NCBI GenBank assembly: GCA_018241665.1
Contig: JAFEDK010000008.1
Coordinates: 124,001-188,000, forward strand
Reading direction: 5' to 3'
DNA: 64,000 nt
Source of the DNA: Pseudomonadota bacterium
Lineage (GTDB): Bacteria; Pseudomonadota; Gammaproteobacteria; Burkholderiales; Rhodocyclaceae
Of the stretch, positions 1 through 10,672 are shown in pieces; position 1 is the first letter of the stretch, and the number at the start of each line of letters is the position of its first letter. Both the position numbers and the translations under genes were made by a program. The notes beneath the pieces are model-generated. The model worked only from the letters and a program-made list of their open reading frames with translations, did no database searches and had not been told where the DNA came from.

Positions 1-1713
1 GACCCGCACATCGGTCGGATTCTGTGGCGGCCAGTCCTGGCCGACGACCAGAGATTCGACCACCTCGTCGAGCTTCTCGACCTGGCGGTAGATCTCCGCC
101 GTACCGATGCGCACGCCCCCCGGATTGAGGGTGGCGTCGGAGCGACCATAGATGACAAGTCCGTCATGGGGGGTGATCTCCGAATAGTCACCGTGACACC
201 ACACATTGTCGAAACGCTCGAAGTACGCCGCCTTGTACCTGGCACCATCCGGGTCGTTCCAGAAACCGATGGGCATCACCGGAAAGGGACGGACGCACAC
301 CAGCTCGCCCTTTTCGCGACGAACCGGATGGCCCCCATCGTCGAACACGTCCACTGCCATCCCCAGCCCCTTGCACTGAATCTCACCCGGCCAAACCGGC
401 AATGCGGGATTGCCCAGCACGAAGCAGGAAACGATGTCCGTCCCACCCGAGATCGAAGACAGGCACAGATCCGACTTGATGTCCCTGTACACGTATTCAA
501 AGCCCTCCGGAACCAACGGACTGCCCGTCGAGAACATCGCCCGCAGACGGCTGAGGTCATGGGTTTCACGGGGCTTGAGACCCACCTTGGCAATCCCGTC
601 GATGAACTTGGCCGACGTGCCGAAATGGGTCATGCCCTCCGCCTGGGCGTAGTCGAAGAGAATCGCGCCGTTACCGAGCATCGGCGAACCGTCGTACAAC
701 AACAACGTAGCGCCGGAAGCCAGCCCTGAAACCAGCCAGTTCCACATCATCCAGCCACAAGTGGTGAAGTAGAAGAGGCGGTCACCGGGCTTCACGTCGC
801 CGTGCAGACGATGCTCCTTGATGTGCTGCAGCAAGACACCGCCCGCGCAATGGACGATGCATTTGGGTACGCCGGTCGTGCCCGAGGAATACATGATGAA
901 CAGGGGGTGAGCAAAGGGCAGCCGCGCAAACGGAATCTCGGTGACAGCCTGGAATGGCTTCACAAAATCGGGCAGCAGGCGAGCGTGATGAACATGGGAG
1001 AGGTCATGTTTTGCATGCACATAGGGCACCACCACCACGCGCCTCACCGACGGCAGGCCGTCTGTGATGGCCGCCAATCGATCCAGGCAGTCCACTACCT
1101 TCCCGTTGTAGTAGTAGCCATCGACAGCGATCAGCACTTTGGGCTCGATCTGGCCGAAACGGTCCAGCACGCCCTGTACGCCGAAATCCGGCGATGCCGA
1201 CGAGAAGATCGCGCCGATACTCGCTGCAGCCAGCATGACCACCAGCGTTTCCGGCAGATTGGGCATCCATGCGGCAACGCGATCCCCCTGCACCACGCCC
1301 ATCTCCCGCAGCGCAGCGGCAAGACGGGCCACCTGACGATACAGATCTGCGTGGCTCAGGCGATTCTTGACCCGATCTTCGCCCCAGAACACCAGCGCGT
1401 CGCCCTCATCGCGGCTGCGCAACAGGTTCTCGGCAAAGTTCAGGCGGGCTTCCGGAAACCAGCGCGCTCCAGGCATCCGCTCGCCATCCTCCAGCACCAC
1501 CGCCCCCTGCTCTCCCCGCAGCTCGCCGAGTTCCCAGACAGATACCCAGAACTCTTCCGGTTCATTGATGGACCAGGCGTGCAAGGCGGTGTAATCGGGA
1601 AGGGCTCGCCCCCAGCGTTGCTCGGCCGCCTTTGCAAAGACCGTGATATTGGCGGCAGCAACCCGCGCCGCATCCGGAGCCCAAAGAGGGCGATCTGCAG
1701 GCGTATAGCTCAT
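1..1713 (-). CDS. aacS: Acetoacetyl-CoA synthetase, 3' end cut by window edge
   Basis: An adenylate-forming (ANL) ligase that activates acetoacetate with ATP and CoA to acetoacetyl-CoA in the cytoplasm, feeding ketone bodies or polyhydroxybutyrate breakdown products into central metabolism. The reading frame is open from the ATG at 1713 to base 1, giving 571 residues against about 650 for the family, so roughly the last 80 residues are missing. The AMP-binding P-loop [10 protein letters not shown] lies near residues 272-281. The N-terminal start [10 protein letters not shown] is typical of AacS rather than acetyl-CoA synthetase. It lies 67 bases downstream of the thioesterase on the same strand, probably in one operon. 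The call over other acyl-CoA ligases rests on overall resemblance. Confidence 0.9.
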   Translation of the reverse strand, partial: MSYTPADRPLWAPDAARVAAANITVFAKAAEQRWGRALPDYTALHAWSINEPEEFWVSVWELGELRGEQGAVVLEDGERMPGARWFPEARLNFAENLLRSRDEGDALVFWGEDRVKNRLSHADLYRQVARLAAALREMGVVQGDRVAAWMPNLPETLVVMLAAASIGAIFSSASPDFGVQGVLDRFGQIEPKVLIAVDGYYYNGKVVDCLDRLAAITDGLPSVRRVVVVPYVHAKHDLSHVHHARLLPDFVKPFQAVTEIPFARLPFAHPLFIMYSSGTTGVPKCIVHCAGGVLLQHIKEHRLHGDVKPGDRLFYFTTCGWMMWNWLVSGLASGATLLLYDGSPMLGNGAILFDYAQAEGMTHFGTSAKFIDGIAKVGLKPRETHDLSRLRAMFSTGSPLVPEGFEYVYRDIKSDLCLSSISGGTDIVSCFVLGNPALPVWPGEIQCKGLGMAVDVFDDGGHPVRREKGELVCVRPFPVMPIGFWNDPDGARYKAAYFERFDNVWCHGDYSEITPHDGLVIYGRSDATLNPGGVRIGTAEIYRQVEKLDEVVESLVVGQDWPPQNPTDVRV

Positions 1714-1780
1714 GATGTCTCTCCTCGTTTTTCTTATGAAGGCCGGATCTTCGTCCAGCCCGTCAGGGAAGATGCCGTAG

Positions 1781-2209
1781 CTAGCTTACCTTGGCACGCA
1801 GCGCATCGGGGATCGGCACCGACTTGCCGGTGCGCGGATCCATCCACACTACCTTGGCGGCTCCCTCCGCATAAAGCCGATCATCGCCTTCCACATAAAG
1901 CTCATACCAGGTCATCACGCTGCTTCGGCCCGGCTCACCCGCATAGAGATGCACGACAACGGTTGCTGGGTAGTTCACTGGGACCATGAAAGTACAGCTG
2001 GCATTGATGATGACAGCTCCGGCATCAGCCTCCGGGCTCACCGCATACCCTTCACCCTCCAGCCATTCGACCCGGGCCTGCTCGAAATAGCGGAAATAGA
2101 CGGTGTTGTTTACGTGGCCGTAGTAGTCCATATCACCCCAGCGCACCGGAATTCGGGTCGTCAGCAACAGCTTGCGCGGGGCGCTTGATGCGGGAATCTC
2201 GGTAGTCAT
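1781..2209 (-). CDS. Acyl-CoA thioesterase, 4-hydroxybenzoyl-CoA thioesterase/YbgC family
   Basis: A 142-residue single hotdog-fold enzyme expected to hydrolyse acyl-CoA thioesters in the cytoplasm. The motif [13 protein letters not shown] (about residues 24-35) is the family signature; its aspartates include the usual catalytic residue, and it sits at the start of the central helix. I chose the ATG at 2209 because the following MTTEIPASS leads directly into the domain; the longer open frame upstream has no family resemblance. It precedes aacS and diverges from ETF-QO across a gap that carries a perfect palindrome, so a role in fatty or branched acyl-CoA turnover is likely. Exact substrate unknown. 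Confidence 0.88.
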   Translation of the reverse strand: MTTEIPASSAPRKLLLTTRIPVRWGDMDYYGHVNNTVYFRYFEQARVEWLEGEGYAVSPEADAGAVIINASCTFMVPVNYPATVVVHLYAGEPGRSSVMTWYELYVEGDDRLYAEGAAKVVWMDPRTGKSVPIPDALRAKVS

Positions 2210-2299
2210 GATGTCTCTGTCTCCGGTGAATTGATTATGGACCGCGGCAATCCGGACGGAGGAACAAGCCACTCGCCCAAATCCGTCCAGGCAATGTAA

Positions 2300-2315
2300 C
2301 ATACGGTACCGTATG
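2300..2315. promoter_or_regulatory. Perfect 16-bp palindrome, candidate operator
   Basis: CATACGGTACCGTATG reads identically on both strands. It lies between the divergent thioesterase (start 2209) and ETF-QO (start 2435), about 90 and 120 bases from the two start codons. Its length and symmetry fit a dimeric repressor of the TetR type, a class that commonly controls beta-oxidation genes. No regulator gene is adjacent, so the binding protein is unknown. Confidence 0.6.
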
Positions 2316-2434
2316 CTGCGAAAGCCCCGTATTTGCCCATTCCGGGATTGCCCGGCGTCCTGCGGGCAGGTTACGCTTCGCGGTTTACGGTTGAACACCA
2401 CAACAAATCGAACGGCTCTCAGGAGGAGGCAGCA

Positions 2435-4078
2435 ATGGAACGCGATTCCATGGAATTCGACGTCCTGATCGTAGGCGGCGGCCCGGCGGGCTTGTCGGCG
2501 GCGATCAGGCTCAAGCAACTGGCCGCTGAACAGGGCCAGGACGTTTCGGTGTGCCTGATCGAGAAGGCGGCCGAGATTGGCGCGCACATTCTGTCCGGCG
2601 CGGTCATCGACCCGCGCGCCCTAAATGAACTCTTCCCCGACTGGAAGGCGATGGGCGCCCCGCTCAACACGCCGGTCTCGGAAGACCGGGTGATCTTCCT
2701 GTCGGAAACCGGCGGACGCCAGATCCCCAACGGCCTGCTGCCGGAGGCTTTCCACAACGAAGGCAACTACATCGTGCGCCTGGGCAACCTGGCCAAGTGG
2801 CTCGGCGAGCAGGCCGAGGCGCTGGGCGTCGAGGTCTACCCGGGCTTTGCCGGCGCCGAGCTGCTGTTCAACGAAAACGGCGCGGTGGCCGGCGTGATCA
2901 CCGGCGACATGGGCGTGCTCAAGGACGGCAGCCAGGGCCCGAACTTCCAGCCCGGCATGGAGCTGCGCGCCAAGTACACCTTCTTCGCCGAAGGCTGCCG
3001 CGGCCACCTGGGCAAGCAGCTCGAAGCCAGGTTCTCGCTGCGTGACGGCGTCGACCCGCAGACCTACGGCATCGGCCTCAAGGAGCTGTGGGAGATCCCC
3101 GCCGGCCAGCACGTGCCGGGCCTCGTCGTGCATACGGCCGGCTGGCCGATGGATACCGCCACCTACGGCGGCGGCTTCTGCTACCACCTGGAAGACAACC
3201 TGGTGTCGGTCGGCTACGTGGTCGGCCTCAACTACACCAATCCGTATCTGTCGCCCTTCGAGGAGTTCCAGCGCTACAAGACGCACCCGGAAATCCGCCA
3301 GTTCCTCGAAGGCGGCAAGCGTCTCGCCTACGGCGCCCGCGCGATTGCCGCCGGCGGCCTGCAGAGCCAGCCGAAGCTGGTCTTCCCGGGCGGCGCGCTG
3401 ATCGGCGACGACGCGGGCTTCCTCAACGCAGCCCGCATCAAGGGCAGCCACGCGGCGATGAAGTCCGGCATGCTGGCCGCTGAAGCGGCCTTCGAAGCCC
3501 TTGCCGCCGGCCGTGCCCAGGATGAACTGAGCGCCTTCCCGGAAAGCTTCAAGGCCAGCTGGCTGCACGCCGAGCTGCACAAAACGCGCAACTTCAAGCC
3601 CTACATGAAGAAGGGCCTGTGGCTCGGTTCCTTCCTGTTCGGCGCCGAGCAGAAACTCTTTGGCGGCAACGTGCCGTGGACGCTGCACAACCACGCCGAC
3701 CACACGACGCTGCGTCCGGCTGCCGAGTGCCAGCCGATCGCCTACCCGAAACCGGATGGCAAGCTGACTTTCGACCGGCTCTCGTCGGTGTTCCTGTCCA
3801 ACACCAACCACGAGGAGGACGAGCCCTGTCACCTGCAGCTGAAGGACGCGGCGGTGCCGATCGCCATCAACCTGGCCAAGTACGACGCCCCCGAGCAGCG
3901 TTACTGCCCGGCCGGTGTGTATGAGATCGTGCGCAGCGAAGAGGGCGACAACCCGCGCCTGCAGATCAACGCCCAGAACTGCATCCACTGCAAGACCTGC
4001 GACATCAAGGACCCCACCCAGAACATCAACTGGGTCGTCCCGCAGGGCGGCGAAGGGCCGATCTACCAGGGGATGTAA
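2435..4078 (+). CDS. Electron transfer flavoprotein-ubiquinone oxidoreductase
   Basis: A membrane-associated FAD and 4Fe-4S enzyme that passes electrons from ETF, reduced by acyl-CoA dehydrogenases, to ubiquinone. The FAD-binding VLIVGGGPAGLSAAI is near residues 10-24. The C-terminal 4Fe-4S ligands are visible as RYCPAG followed by CIHCKTCDIKDP, with the family ending GGEGPIYQGM. At 547 residues it has the normal bacterial length. The start at 2435 is set by a strong AGGAGG at 2421-2426; the upstream extension of the open frame has no homology. It is followed by a symmetric terminator. The divergent thioesterase and aacS fit an acyl-CoA oxidation setting. Confidence 0.96.
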   Translation: MERDSMEFDVLIVGGGPAGLSAAIRLKQLAAEQGQDVSVCLIEKAAEIGAHILSGAVIDPRALNELFPDWKAMGAPLNTPVSEDRVIFLSETGGRQIPNGLLPEAFHNEGNYIVRLGNLAKWLGEQAEALGVEVYPGFAGAELLFNENGAVAGVITGDMGVLKDGSQGPNFQPGMELRAKYTFFAEGCRGHLGKQLEARFSLRDGVDPQTYGIGLKELWEIPAGQHVPGLVVHTAGWPMDTATYGGGFCYHLEDNLVSVGYVVGLNYTNPYLSPFEEFQRYKTHPEIRQFLEGGKRLAYGARAIAAGGLQSQPKLVFPGGALIGDDAGFLNAARIKGSHAAMKSGMLAAEAAFEALAAGRAQDELSAFPESFKASWLHAELHKTRNFKPYMKKGLWLGSFLFGAEQKLFGGNVPWTLHNHADHTTLRPAAECQPIAYPKPDGKLTFDRLSSVFLSNTNHEEDEPCHLQLKDAAVPIAINLAKYDAPEQRYCPAGVYEIVRSEEGDNPRLQINAQNCIHCKTCDIKDPTQNINWVVPQGGEGPIYQGM

Positions 4079-4100
4079 GCCTCCTGCAAAATCGTGACTC

Positions 4101-4136
4101 AAAAAAAGCCGGTGCTCTGAGAGCACCGGCTTTTTT
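4101..4136. terminator. Bidirectional rho-independent terminator between ETF-QO and purL
   Basis: A perfect 10-bp stem (GCCGGTGCTC, loop TGA, GAGCACCGGC) at 4108-4130 is flanked by seven A's on the left and six T's on the right. It can therefore stop transcription from both convergent genes. Confidence 0.93.
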
Positions 4137-4203
4137 ATTGCGTGAGGGCGAATTCATTCGCCCCCACCGGGATGCCACGGTTTCGCAACACCCCTTTAAC
4201 GGC

Positions 4204-7200
4204 TTAACCCACCCACTTACGGGCGTTGCGGAACATCCGCAGCCACGGGGAATCCTCACCGAGGTCGGCCGGATGCCAGCTCATCTGCACGGTCCGGGCG
4301 GTGCGCTCCGGGTGCGGCATCATGATCGTGAAGCGGCCGTCCGGCGTAGTCAGGCCGGTGATACCGGCCGGCGAACCGTTCGGGTTGAACGGATAACGCT
4401 CGGCGATGGTGCCATTGTTGTCGACGTAGCGCAGCGCAACCTTCGCATTGTCCTGAGCGTCGATGCCGGCGAACACCGCGCGACCTTCGCCGTGGGACAC
4501 GACGATGGGCATGCGACTGCCAGCCATGCCGGCCAGCAGGATGGACGGGCTGTCCTCCACTTCCACCATCACGAAGCGGGCTTCGAACTGCTCGCTGCGG
4601 TTGCGATGGAAGCGCGGCCAAGTCTCGGCACCGGGGACGATCTCAGCCAGGTTGGACATCATCTGGCAACCGTTGCAGACGCCCAGCGCAAAGGTGTCGT
4701 CACGCTTGAAGAAGGTTTCGAACTGCTCGCGCAGCGCCGGATTGAAGAGGATGGACTTGGCCCAGCCCTGCCCCGCACCCAGCACGTCACCGTAGGAGAA
4801 GCCGCCACAGGCCGCCAACCCCTTGAAGTCGGACAGATGCACGCGGCCGGCCTGCAGGTCGGACATGTGCACGTCGAAGGGCGCGAAGCCGGCCCGCTCG
4901 AAAGCGGCCGCCATCTCGGCCTGGGAGTTCACACCCTGCTCGCGCAGGATCGCGATCTTCGGCCGGACGCCAGTGGCGATGAAGGGCGCGGCGATGTCTT
5001 CCGCCGGGTTGTAACTCAGGGACACGGACAGGCCGGGGTTGGAGGCATCCGCCAGTGCGTCGAACTCTTCCTTCGCACATTCGGCGTCGTCGCGCAGACG
5101 GGCGATCTGGTAGCTGGTCTCGGACCAGGTCTGCAGCAGCTCGGCGCGCGGTGCATTGAACACCAGCTTGGCGTTGCGCCAGAAGCGCAGCTCGTCGCGG
5201 TCGTTGGGCTCGCCGACGAAGTGGTAGCTGAGGCCGGCGGTACGCAGGGCCTCGGTCAGACGGCTGCGGTCATCGCGGCGGATCTGGACGACAGCGCCCA
5301 GTTCCTCGGCGAACAGGGCCTTGAACAACATATCGTTGAAGCGGCCCTTCAAGGAGTCGGGACGCTTGTCGAGGCCATCCACGTCGTTCATGAACTGGTC
5401 GTAGGCCACCGTGTCGAGCATCACCGACAGGCCGCACTTGGACGCGAAAGCCATTTCGCACAAGGTCGCGAACAGGCCACCGTCGGCACGGTCGTGGTAG
5501 GCCAGGATCAGATCGTCCTTGCGCCATTGCTGGATCAGCTCAAAGAAGGTCTTCAGCTGGGCGGCATCCACGTCCGGCGCGTGCTCGGCCACCGAATTGT
5601 AGGCCTGGGCCAGCACCGAGCCACCAAGGCGGTTCTGGTTGTTGCCGAGGTCGATCAGCAGCAGCTCGGTTTCCACGCCTTCCGGGAACTGCAGCTGCGG
5701 CGTCAGCGTGCGGCGCACGTCCTGCACCGGAGCAAAACCGGTGACGATCAGCGACAGCGGCGACACGACCTGCTTGTCCTCGCCCTCCTCGTTCCACGCG
5801 GTACGCATGGACAGGGAGTCCTTGCCGACGGGGATCGCCAGCCCGGCTTGCTGGCAGAACTGGGACACCGCCTCGACGGTCTGGTACAGCTTGACGTCCT
5901 CACCACGATGGCCAGCAGCGGCCATCCAGTTGGCGGACAGCTTCACGTCGCCGAGGGAGCGGATATCCGCCGCGGCGATGTTGGTGATCGCCTCGCCGAT
6001 AGCCATGCGGCCGGAAGCCGGCGCGTCGAGGGTCGCCACCGGCGTACGCTCGCCCATCGCAAAGGCTTCGCCGAGGTAGCCCTGGTAGCTCATGGTGGTG
6101 ACGGCCACGTCGGCGACGGGGATCTGCCACGGGCCAACCATCTGGTCGCGGGCGGTCATCCCGCCGACGGAACGGTCGCCGATGGTGATCAGGAAGTTCT
6201 TGCTGGCCACCGCCGGCATGCGCAGCACGCGCCGGCAGGCATCAGCCAGCTCGATGTCGGTAACGTCGAAGGGCGGCACGAAGACCTGGCGGCTGGACAC
6301 GTTGCGGGTCATCTTCGGCGGCTTGCCGAGGAGCACCTGCATTTCCATGTCCACCGGCTCGTTCTCGAAGTGGCTGTCGGCAACGACCAGATGACCATCA
6401 TCGGACGCCGTGCCGACCACGGCGAACGGGCAGCGCTCGCGCTCGCAGATCGCCTTGAAGACCCCGAGGCTCTCCGGCGCAATCGCCAGCACGTAGCGCT
6501 CCTGCGACTCGTTGGACCAGATTTCCCGCGGGCTCATACCCGGCTCTTCGATGTGCACTTCACGCAGCTCGAAGCGCGCGCCCAGCTCGGCGGAATCCGC
6601 CAGCTCGGGGAAGGCATTGGAGAGCCCACCTGCGCCGACATCGTGGATCGACAGGATCGGGTTGGCCGCACCCTTCTGCCAGCAGGCATCGATGACCTCC
6701 TGGCAACGGCGCTGGATTTCCGGGTTGCCGCGCTGCACGGACGCGAAGTCCAGGTCGGCGGTGTTGGTGCCGGTCGCCATCGACGACGCGGCGCCGCCGC
6801 CAAGGCCGATCAGCATGCCCGGACCACCCAACTGGATCAGCAGCGTGCCGGGACCAAACTTGATCTTGAAGGACTGCTGGTCCTGGATACAGCCCAGGCC
6901 GCCGGCGATCATGATCGGCTTGTGGTAGCCCCGCACCTCGTCCTGCACGCTCTGCTGGAAGGTCCGGAAATAACCGGTCAGATTGGGACGGCCGAATTCG
7001 TTATTGAACGCGGCGCCGCCCAGCGGGCCTTCGATCATGATGTCCAGCGCCGAGGCAATGCGCTCGGGCTTACCGTAGGCCTGCTCCCAGGGCTGCTCGA
7101 AGCCGGGGATCTCCAGGTTCGACACCGAGAAGCCGGTCAGGCCAGCCTTCGGCTTGGAGCCGCGGCCGGTCGCGCCCTCGTCGCGGATCTCGCCGCCGGA

Positions 7201-8133
7201 GCCGGTTGAGGCGCCGGGGAACGGGGAAATCGCCGTCGGGTGGTTGTGGGTTTCGACCTTGGCCAGGATGTGGGTCAGCTCGTCGTTGTACTTCCAAGCA
7301 CCGGCCTCGTCCGGGTAGAGCTTGGCGACGGTGGCACCCTCGATCACCGAGGCGTTGTCGGAATAGGCGACGACGGTGCCTTCCGGGTGGGCCTTGTGGG
7401 TTTCGCGGATCATGCCGAACAGCGTCTTGTCCATCGGACGGCCGTCGATAACCCAGTCGGCGTTGAAGATCTTGTGGCGGCAGTGCTCGGAGTTCGCCTG
7501 GGCGAACATCATCAGTTCGACGTCGGTCGGGTTGCGGCCCATCCGCGTGAAATTCTCGACCAGGTAGTCGATCTCGTCTTCCGACAGGGCCAGGCCCAGT
7601 TCGCTGTTGGCGACGACCAACGCATCGCGGCCGTTCTCGATGATCGCCACGGTGGTCAGCGGCTGCGGCTCGTAGTGGTGGAACAGCGCATGAGCCGCAT
7701 CCACGTTGTCGAGTACGGACTCGGTCATGCGGTCGTGGATCGCCGGCAGCACCGCGTCGCGATCGGTGGACGAGAGCCCGCCGCGCAGATCGAAGCTGTA
7801 GGCCGTGCCGCGTTCGATGCGGACGATCTTGTCGAAACCGCACTGGCGCGCGATGTCGGTCGCCTTGGAAGACCACGGCGAGATCGTACCGAGGCGCGGC
7901 GTCACCAGCACTGGACTACCCGCGGGGGCCTCCCCTTCGGGATGCGCGCCAAGCAGGTCGACCAACCTTGTCAGTTCGTCAGCAGAAAGCGGCGCACTGA
8001 CTTCCACGAAGTACCAGTGTTCGGCCGCCAGCCCTTTCAGGCGGGGCAGCACGCCCTTGACCGACTCGGTCAGGCGGGCAAGACGGGAACGGGAAACGGC
8101 GGGCGCACCGCGCAGCTTGAGAATTTCGGACAT
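4204..8133 (-). CDS. purL: Phosphoribosylformylglycinamidine synthase (FGAM synthase)
   Basis: The 1309-residue large single-chain form of PurL. It catalyses the fourth step of purine synthesis, converting FGAR, glutamine and ATP to FGAM. The N-terminal ammonia-tunnel and AIRS-like ATP-grasp-type halves are followed by a C-terminal class I glutamine amidotransferase, with nucleophile Cys in GVCNGCQMM and the His/Glu pair in [17 protein letters not shown] is the oxyanion region. The length matches gammaproteobacterial and betaproteobacterial PurL, unlike the split PurL/Q/S system of Gram-positives. It is transcribed alone, converging on ETF-QO and diverging from the GGDEF gene. Confidence 0.98.
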   Translation of the reverse strand: MSEILKLRGAPAVSRSRLARLTESVKGVLPRLKGLAAEHWYFVEVSAPLSADELTRLVDLLGAHPEGEAPAGSPVLVTPRLGTISPWSSKATDIARQCGFDKIVRIERGTAYSFDLRGGLSSTDRDAVLPAIHDRMTESVLDNVDAAHALFHHYEPQPLTTVAIIENGRDALVVANSELGLALSEDEIDYLVENFTRMGRNPTDVELMMFAQANSEHCRHKIFNADWVIDGRPMDKTLFGMIRETHKAHPEGTVVAYSDNASVIEGATVAKLYPDEAGAWKYNDELTHILAKVETHNHPTAISPFPGASTGSGGEIRDEGATGRGSKPKAGLTGFSVSNLEIPGFEQPWEQAYGKPERIASALDIMIEGPLGGAAFNNEFGRPNLTGYFRTFQQSVQDEVRGYHKPIMIAGGLGCIQDQQSFKIKFGPGTLLIQLGGPGMLIGLGGGAASSMATGTNTADLDFASVQRGNPEIQRRCQEVIDACWQKGAANPILSIHDVGAGGLSNAFPELADSAELGARFELREVHIEEPGMSPREIWSNESQERYVLAIAPESLGVFKAICERERCPFAVVGTASDDGHLVVADSHFENEPVDMEMQVLLGKPPKMTRNVSSRQVFVPPFDVTDIELADACRRVLRMPAVASKNFLITIGDRSVGGMTARDQMVGPWQIPVADVAVTTMSYQGYLGEAFAMGERTPVATLDAPASGRMAIGEAITNIAAADIRSLGDVKLSANWMAAAGHRGEDVKLYQTVEAVSQFCQQAGLAIPVGKDSLSMRTAWNEEGEDKQVVSPLSLIVTGFAPVQDVRRTLTPQLQFPEGVETELLLIDLGNNQNRLGGSVLAQAYNSVAEHAPDVDAAQLKTFFELIQQWRKDDLILAYHDRADGGLFATLCEMAFASKCGLSVMLDTVAYDQFMNDVDGLDKRPDSLKGRFNDMLFKALFAEELGAVVQIRRDDRSRLTEALRTAGLSYHFVGEPNDRDELRFWRNAKLVFNAPRAELLQTWSETSYQIARLRDDAECAKEEFDALADASNPGLSVSLSYNPAEDIAAPFIATGVRPKIAILREQGVNSQAEMAAAFERAGFAPFDVHMSDLQAGRVHLSDFKGLAACGGFSYGDVLGAGQGWAKSILFNPALREQFETFFKRDDTFALGVCNGCQMMSNLAEIVPGAETWPRFHRNRSEQFEARFVMVEVEDSPSILLAGMAGSRMPIVVSHGEGRAVFAGIDAQDNAKVALRYVDNNGTIAERYPFNPNGSPAGITGLTTPDGRFTIMMPHPERTARTVQMSWHPADLGEDSPWLRMFRNARKWVG

Positions 8134-8209
8134 GGCAAGGATGGGCGCGAAGTTGAAACCGGCCCGGCTGCGGACGAAAACGCCGTGCCGGACACGAAAA
8201 AGGTCATAG

Positions 8210-8215
8210 ATTATA
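8210..8215 (-). promoter_or_regulatory. purL: Candidate -10 element for purL
   Basis: The minus strand carries a perfect TATAAT about 77 bases upstream of the purL start. No good -35 hexamer sits at the right spacing, so this is a candidate only. I saw no clear PurR box. Confidence 0.45.
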
Positions 8216-8395
8216 CCCGAGCCCTTCGACGGCTCCGACCATCCTTCGCTCGCGATTCCGTCATCGGCACCACATGCACCGAAAAATTACTGCACTAGGT
8301 CGCGGGGCGGTTTGTCAAAATTGGTTGCAAAAATTCATCATGAATAAGACGATAGCGTGCAAGAATTCACACATTGAAGCAGATGGGTAGCGACC

Positions 8396-9835
8396 ATGCC
8401 CCCTCACCACGCCTCGCAACCGCTGTCTCCCCGCCTATTCTGGATGGTCGCCGCCGGTTTTGTCCTGTTTGAAAGCGCCATTCTCGGGCTCGCTTACCAG
8501 CACACCCGCAACCAGCACCGCCTGACCGAACAGCTCGCCCTCGTACACCAGGGCAGTGCCGTGGCCTGGCAGATGGCGTCATCACCGGCATCGGATGCAA
8601 CGGCGGAATCTCGCCAACTCTGGCTGGGAGCCACCCTGCACGCTCTGGGTAACGGCGGCAGCGTCGTAAGCCTCGAAAACACGCTGACCCAGCTCCCACC
8701 CCTGGAAAGCCCCAATGCCCGGCTGGCCGCATCGAAAGTCCAGGCCCGCTGGGACAATTTCATCCGCCTCAAGCGCGAGAAACCCGGCATGGCGCAGAAC
8801 GAACTTGCCGCCATGTCCCACCCCCTGCACGAGCTCTCGAACATCCTGAGCCTGGAACGCAACGAAGCGGCCAGAACGGCAACGCTGATGGGGCTGATCG
8901 CGGTCGCGGCCGGAATCCTGACCTTCATCACCGCCGGCTCCCTGATGCTGCACCAGATCCTGCGCTTCGCCCGCTCAGGCCAGATGCTGCGCTCGATGAT
9001 GAACCAGATCGGCGCCGGGGTCTGCATCCTCAGCAGCGGCGGCCGTATTGCCGACGTCAACCGCGCCGCATGCCGCATGCTCGGCCGCCCCCGCAAGATG
9101 CTGCGCGGCAAGCGGCTGGAGGAAATCCTCACACTCGAAGACGGCGTCTGGACCGGCAACCGGCCAGACGGCCTGCCGATCGCCGTCGAGCGCATTCCCG
9201 GCACCATCGACAGCCACAAGGGCCCGATGAACATCGTCACGCTGCTGGATGTCACCGCCCGCCACCTGACGACGGAGTGCCTCCAGCACCTGGCCCACCA
9301 CGACCCGCTGACCGGCCTTCCGAACCGGGCTTATCTCGAAAAGCGCTTCAAGGACGAACTCACGGACATCCGCAGCGACATGCTGCTGGGCGTCGCGGTG
9401 CTCGACCTGGACGGATTCAAGCCGGTCAACGACACCTTCGGTCACGCCATCGGAGACAGCCTGCTGGTACAGATTGCCCAGCGCCTGAGCTCGGCGCTGC
9501 GGATCAGCGACATGGTCGCGCGCACCGGCGGGGATGAGTTCGTCGTCCTGTTCCCGGATGTGGGCAGCCGGGAAAGTCTCACCCTGCTTGGCGAACGCCT
9601 GCTGAGCGTGTTCAACGACCCCTTCCAGGTTTCCGGCCATCGCATCCCGATGGGCTGCAGCATCGGGCTGTCCATAGCCCCGGACGACGGCACCGACCAG
9701 GACAGCCTGCTGCGGGCGGCCGATGCAGCCATGTACCAGGCCAAGCATGCCGGCAAGCGGCGCGTCCGCCTCACCGCGGTGAAGAACGCGGGAACTGCCC
9801 TGCCCACGGGCCCAAGAAGCAGGGCGATCGGGTAA
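8396..9835 (+). CDS. Membrane-anchored PAS-GGDEF diguanylate cyclase
   Basis: Probably makes the second messenger c-di-GMP from two GTP. The 479-residue protein has an N-terminal membrane helix (about residues 13-33), a periplasmic sensor stretch, a second helix (about 160-185), a PAS-like region (about 198-290) and a GGDEF domain. The active-site GGDEF is intact at residues 378-382. An RISD five residues upstream fits the RxxD inhibitory site, so product feedback is likely. No EAL domain is present. It is preceded by an AT-rich divergent region and followed 30 bases later by the PAP2 gene. The signal sensed is unknown. Confidence 0.92.
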   Translation: MPPHHASQPLSPRLFWMVAAGFVLFESAILGLAYQHTRNQHRLTEQLALVHQGSAVAWQMASSPASDATAESRQLWLGATLHALGNGGSVVSLENTLTQLPPLESPNARLAASKVQARWDNFIRLKREKPGMAQNELAAMSHPLHELSNILSLERNEAARTATLMGLIAVAAGILTFITAGSLMLHQILRFARSGQMLRSMMNQIGAGVCILSSGGRIADVNRAACRMLGRPRKMLRGKRLEEILTLEDGVWTGNRPDGLPIAVERIPGTIDSHKGPMNIVTLLDVTARHLTTECLQHLAHHDPLTGLPNRAYLEKRFKDELTDIRSDMLLGVAVLDLDGFKPVNDTFGHAIGDSLLVQIAQRLSSALRISDMVARTGGDEFVVLFPDVGSRESLTLLGERLLSVFNDPFQVSGHRIPMGCSIGLSIAPDDGTDQDSLLRAADAAMYQAKHAGKRRVRLTAVKNAGTALPTGPRSRAIG

Positions 9836-9865
9836 ACTGCCGGGTTTTGCTGAGCCCCCGGTCCC

Positions 9866-10672
9866 TTGCATTACGACGAGCCCGTCCCCGACGAAATCCC
9901 CGCACCAGGCGCCCCACTGCCACGCAGCTGGCTGATCGCGCCTGCGCTGGCGCTCGCGGTGCTCGCGCTGGCCTGTGTCGCGGCTGGCAACCAGTCGCTC
10001 TTCATCACGCTCAACGCTGCAGCCAGCGGCGTTTCGTCTTCCCTGTGGTCTGCGCTGTCGCTGACGGGCTCCGTGCTCGGCATGCTGGCCCTGCTGGCCC
10101 CAACCCTGAAGACACGCCCCCGCTGGCTGGCCTCCGCGCTGCTGGCCAGCCCGCTGGCCCTGGTTTTCAGTGAGGGGGGCAAACGCATTTTCGACATCAT
10201 GCGTCCGGCCGGCGTGCTCGAATCCAGCAGTTTCAACCTGATCGGTCAGAAGCTGTATGTGCACTCCTTTCCCTCCGGCCATGCGACCACCGCCTTCGTC
10301 GTGGCGGCGGCGCTGATCTTTGCGTGGCCCGAGGCCAGCACCCGTACGCGCCTCGGCATTGTTGCCGCCGCCGTACTGATCGCCTTTTCCCGCATCGCGG
10401 TGGGCGCCCACTGGCCGCTGGACGTACTCGTCGGCGCCTGCGGCGGCTGGCTGATCGGCGCCCTGGGCGGCGTGCTCTCCGCACGCTGGTGCTTCTGGGA
10501 GCGCCGCGGTGGCGTACGCGCGATGGCCGCCATCGCCCTCGGCAGCAGCCTCGCACTCCTGTTCATCGACCTGGGCTATCCATCCGTGCACCTGTATCAG
10601 ATCGGTCTTGCCGCCTGGGGCATCGGCGGCGCAGCCTCGGCTCTCGGCAAGGAAACGGAGACCCGTTCATGA
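9866..10672 (+). CDS. PAP2-family membrane phosphatase
   Basis: An integral-membrane phosphatase of the phosphatidic acid phosphatase 2 type, likely acting on a lipid phosphate or pyrophosphate such as undecaprenyl pyrophosphate. All three family motifs are present: KRIFDIMRP, SFPSGHATTAF and SRIAVGAHWPLD. Several hydrophobic segments surround them. The open frame begins at a TTG (9866) with no good ribosome site, and the next candidate start is well inside the protein, so the N-terminus is uncertain. It overlaps the next gene by an ATGA, which places it first in a five-gene envelope glycosylation operon. It could supply or recycle the polyprenyl phosphate carrier used by the downstream GT2 and GT39 enzymes. 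Confidence 0.85.
   Translation: MHYDEPVPDEIPAPGAPLPRSWLIAPALALAVLALACVAAGNQSLFITLNAAASGVSSSLWSALSLTGSVLGMLALLAPTLKTRPRWLASALLASPLALVFSEGGKRIFDIMRPAGVLESSSFNLIGQKLYVHSFPSGHATTAFVVAAALIFAWPEASTRTRLGIVAAAVLIAFSRIAVGAHWPLDVLVGACGGWLIGALGGVLSARWCFWERRGGVRAMAAIALGSSLALLFIDLGYPSVHLYQIGLAAWGIGGAASALGKETETRS

Noticed and set aside
802-1989. 395-codon plus-strand open frame over the aacS gene
   Set aside because: Shadow of the minus-strand aacS frame, which is open from 1713 to base 1 and contains the adenylate-forming motifs.
2621-4126. 501-codon minus-strand open frame over ETF-QO
   Set aside because: Antisense shadow. The plus-strand frame encodes a complete ETF-QO with FAD and 4Fe-4S motifs.
4138-7209. 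Very long open frame on the plus strand inside purL
   Set aside because: It is an antisense shadow of purL caused by high GC at third codon positions. It has no domain resemblance, and purL on the other strand matches a known protein along its full length.
8336-8364. Sigma-28-like promoter before the GGDEF gene
   Set aside because: The spacing and the -35 are both off by one or more bases, with no strong match to the consensus.
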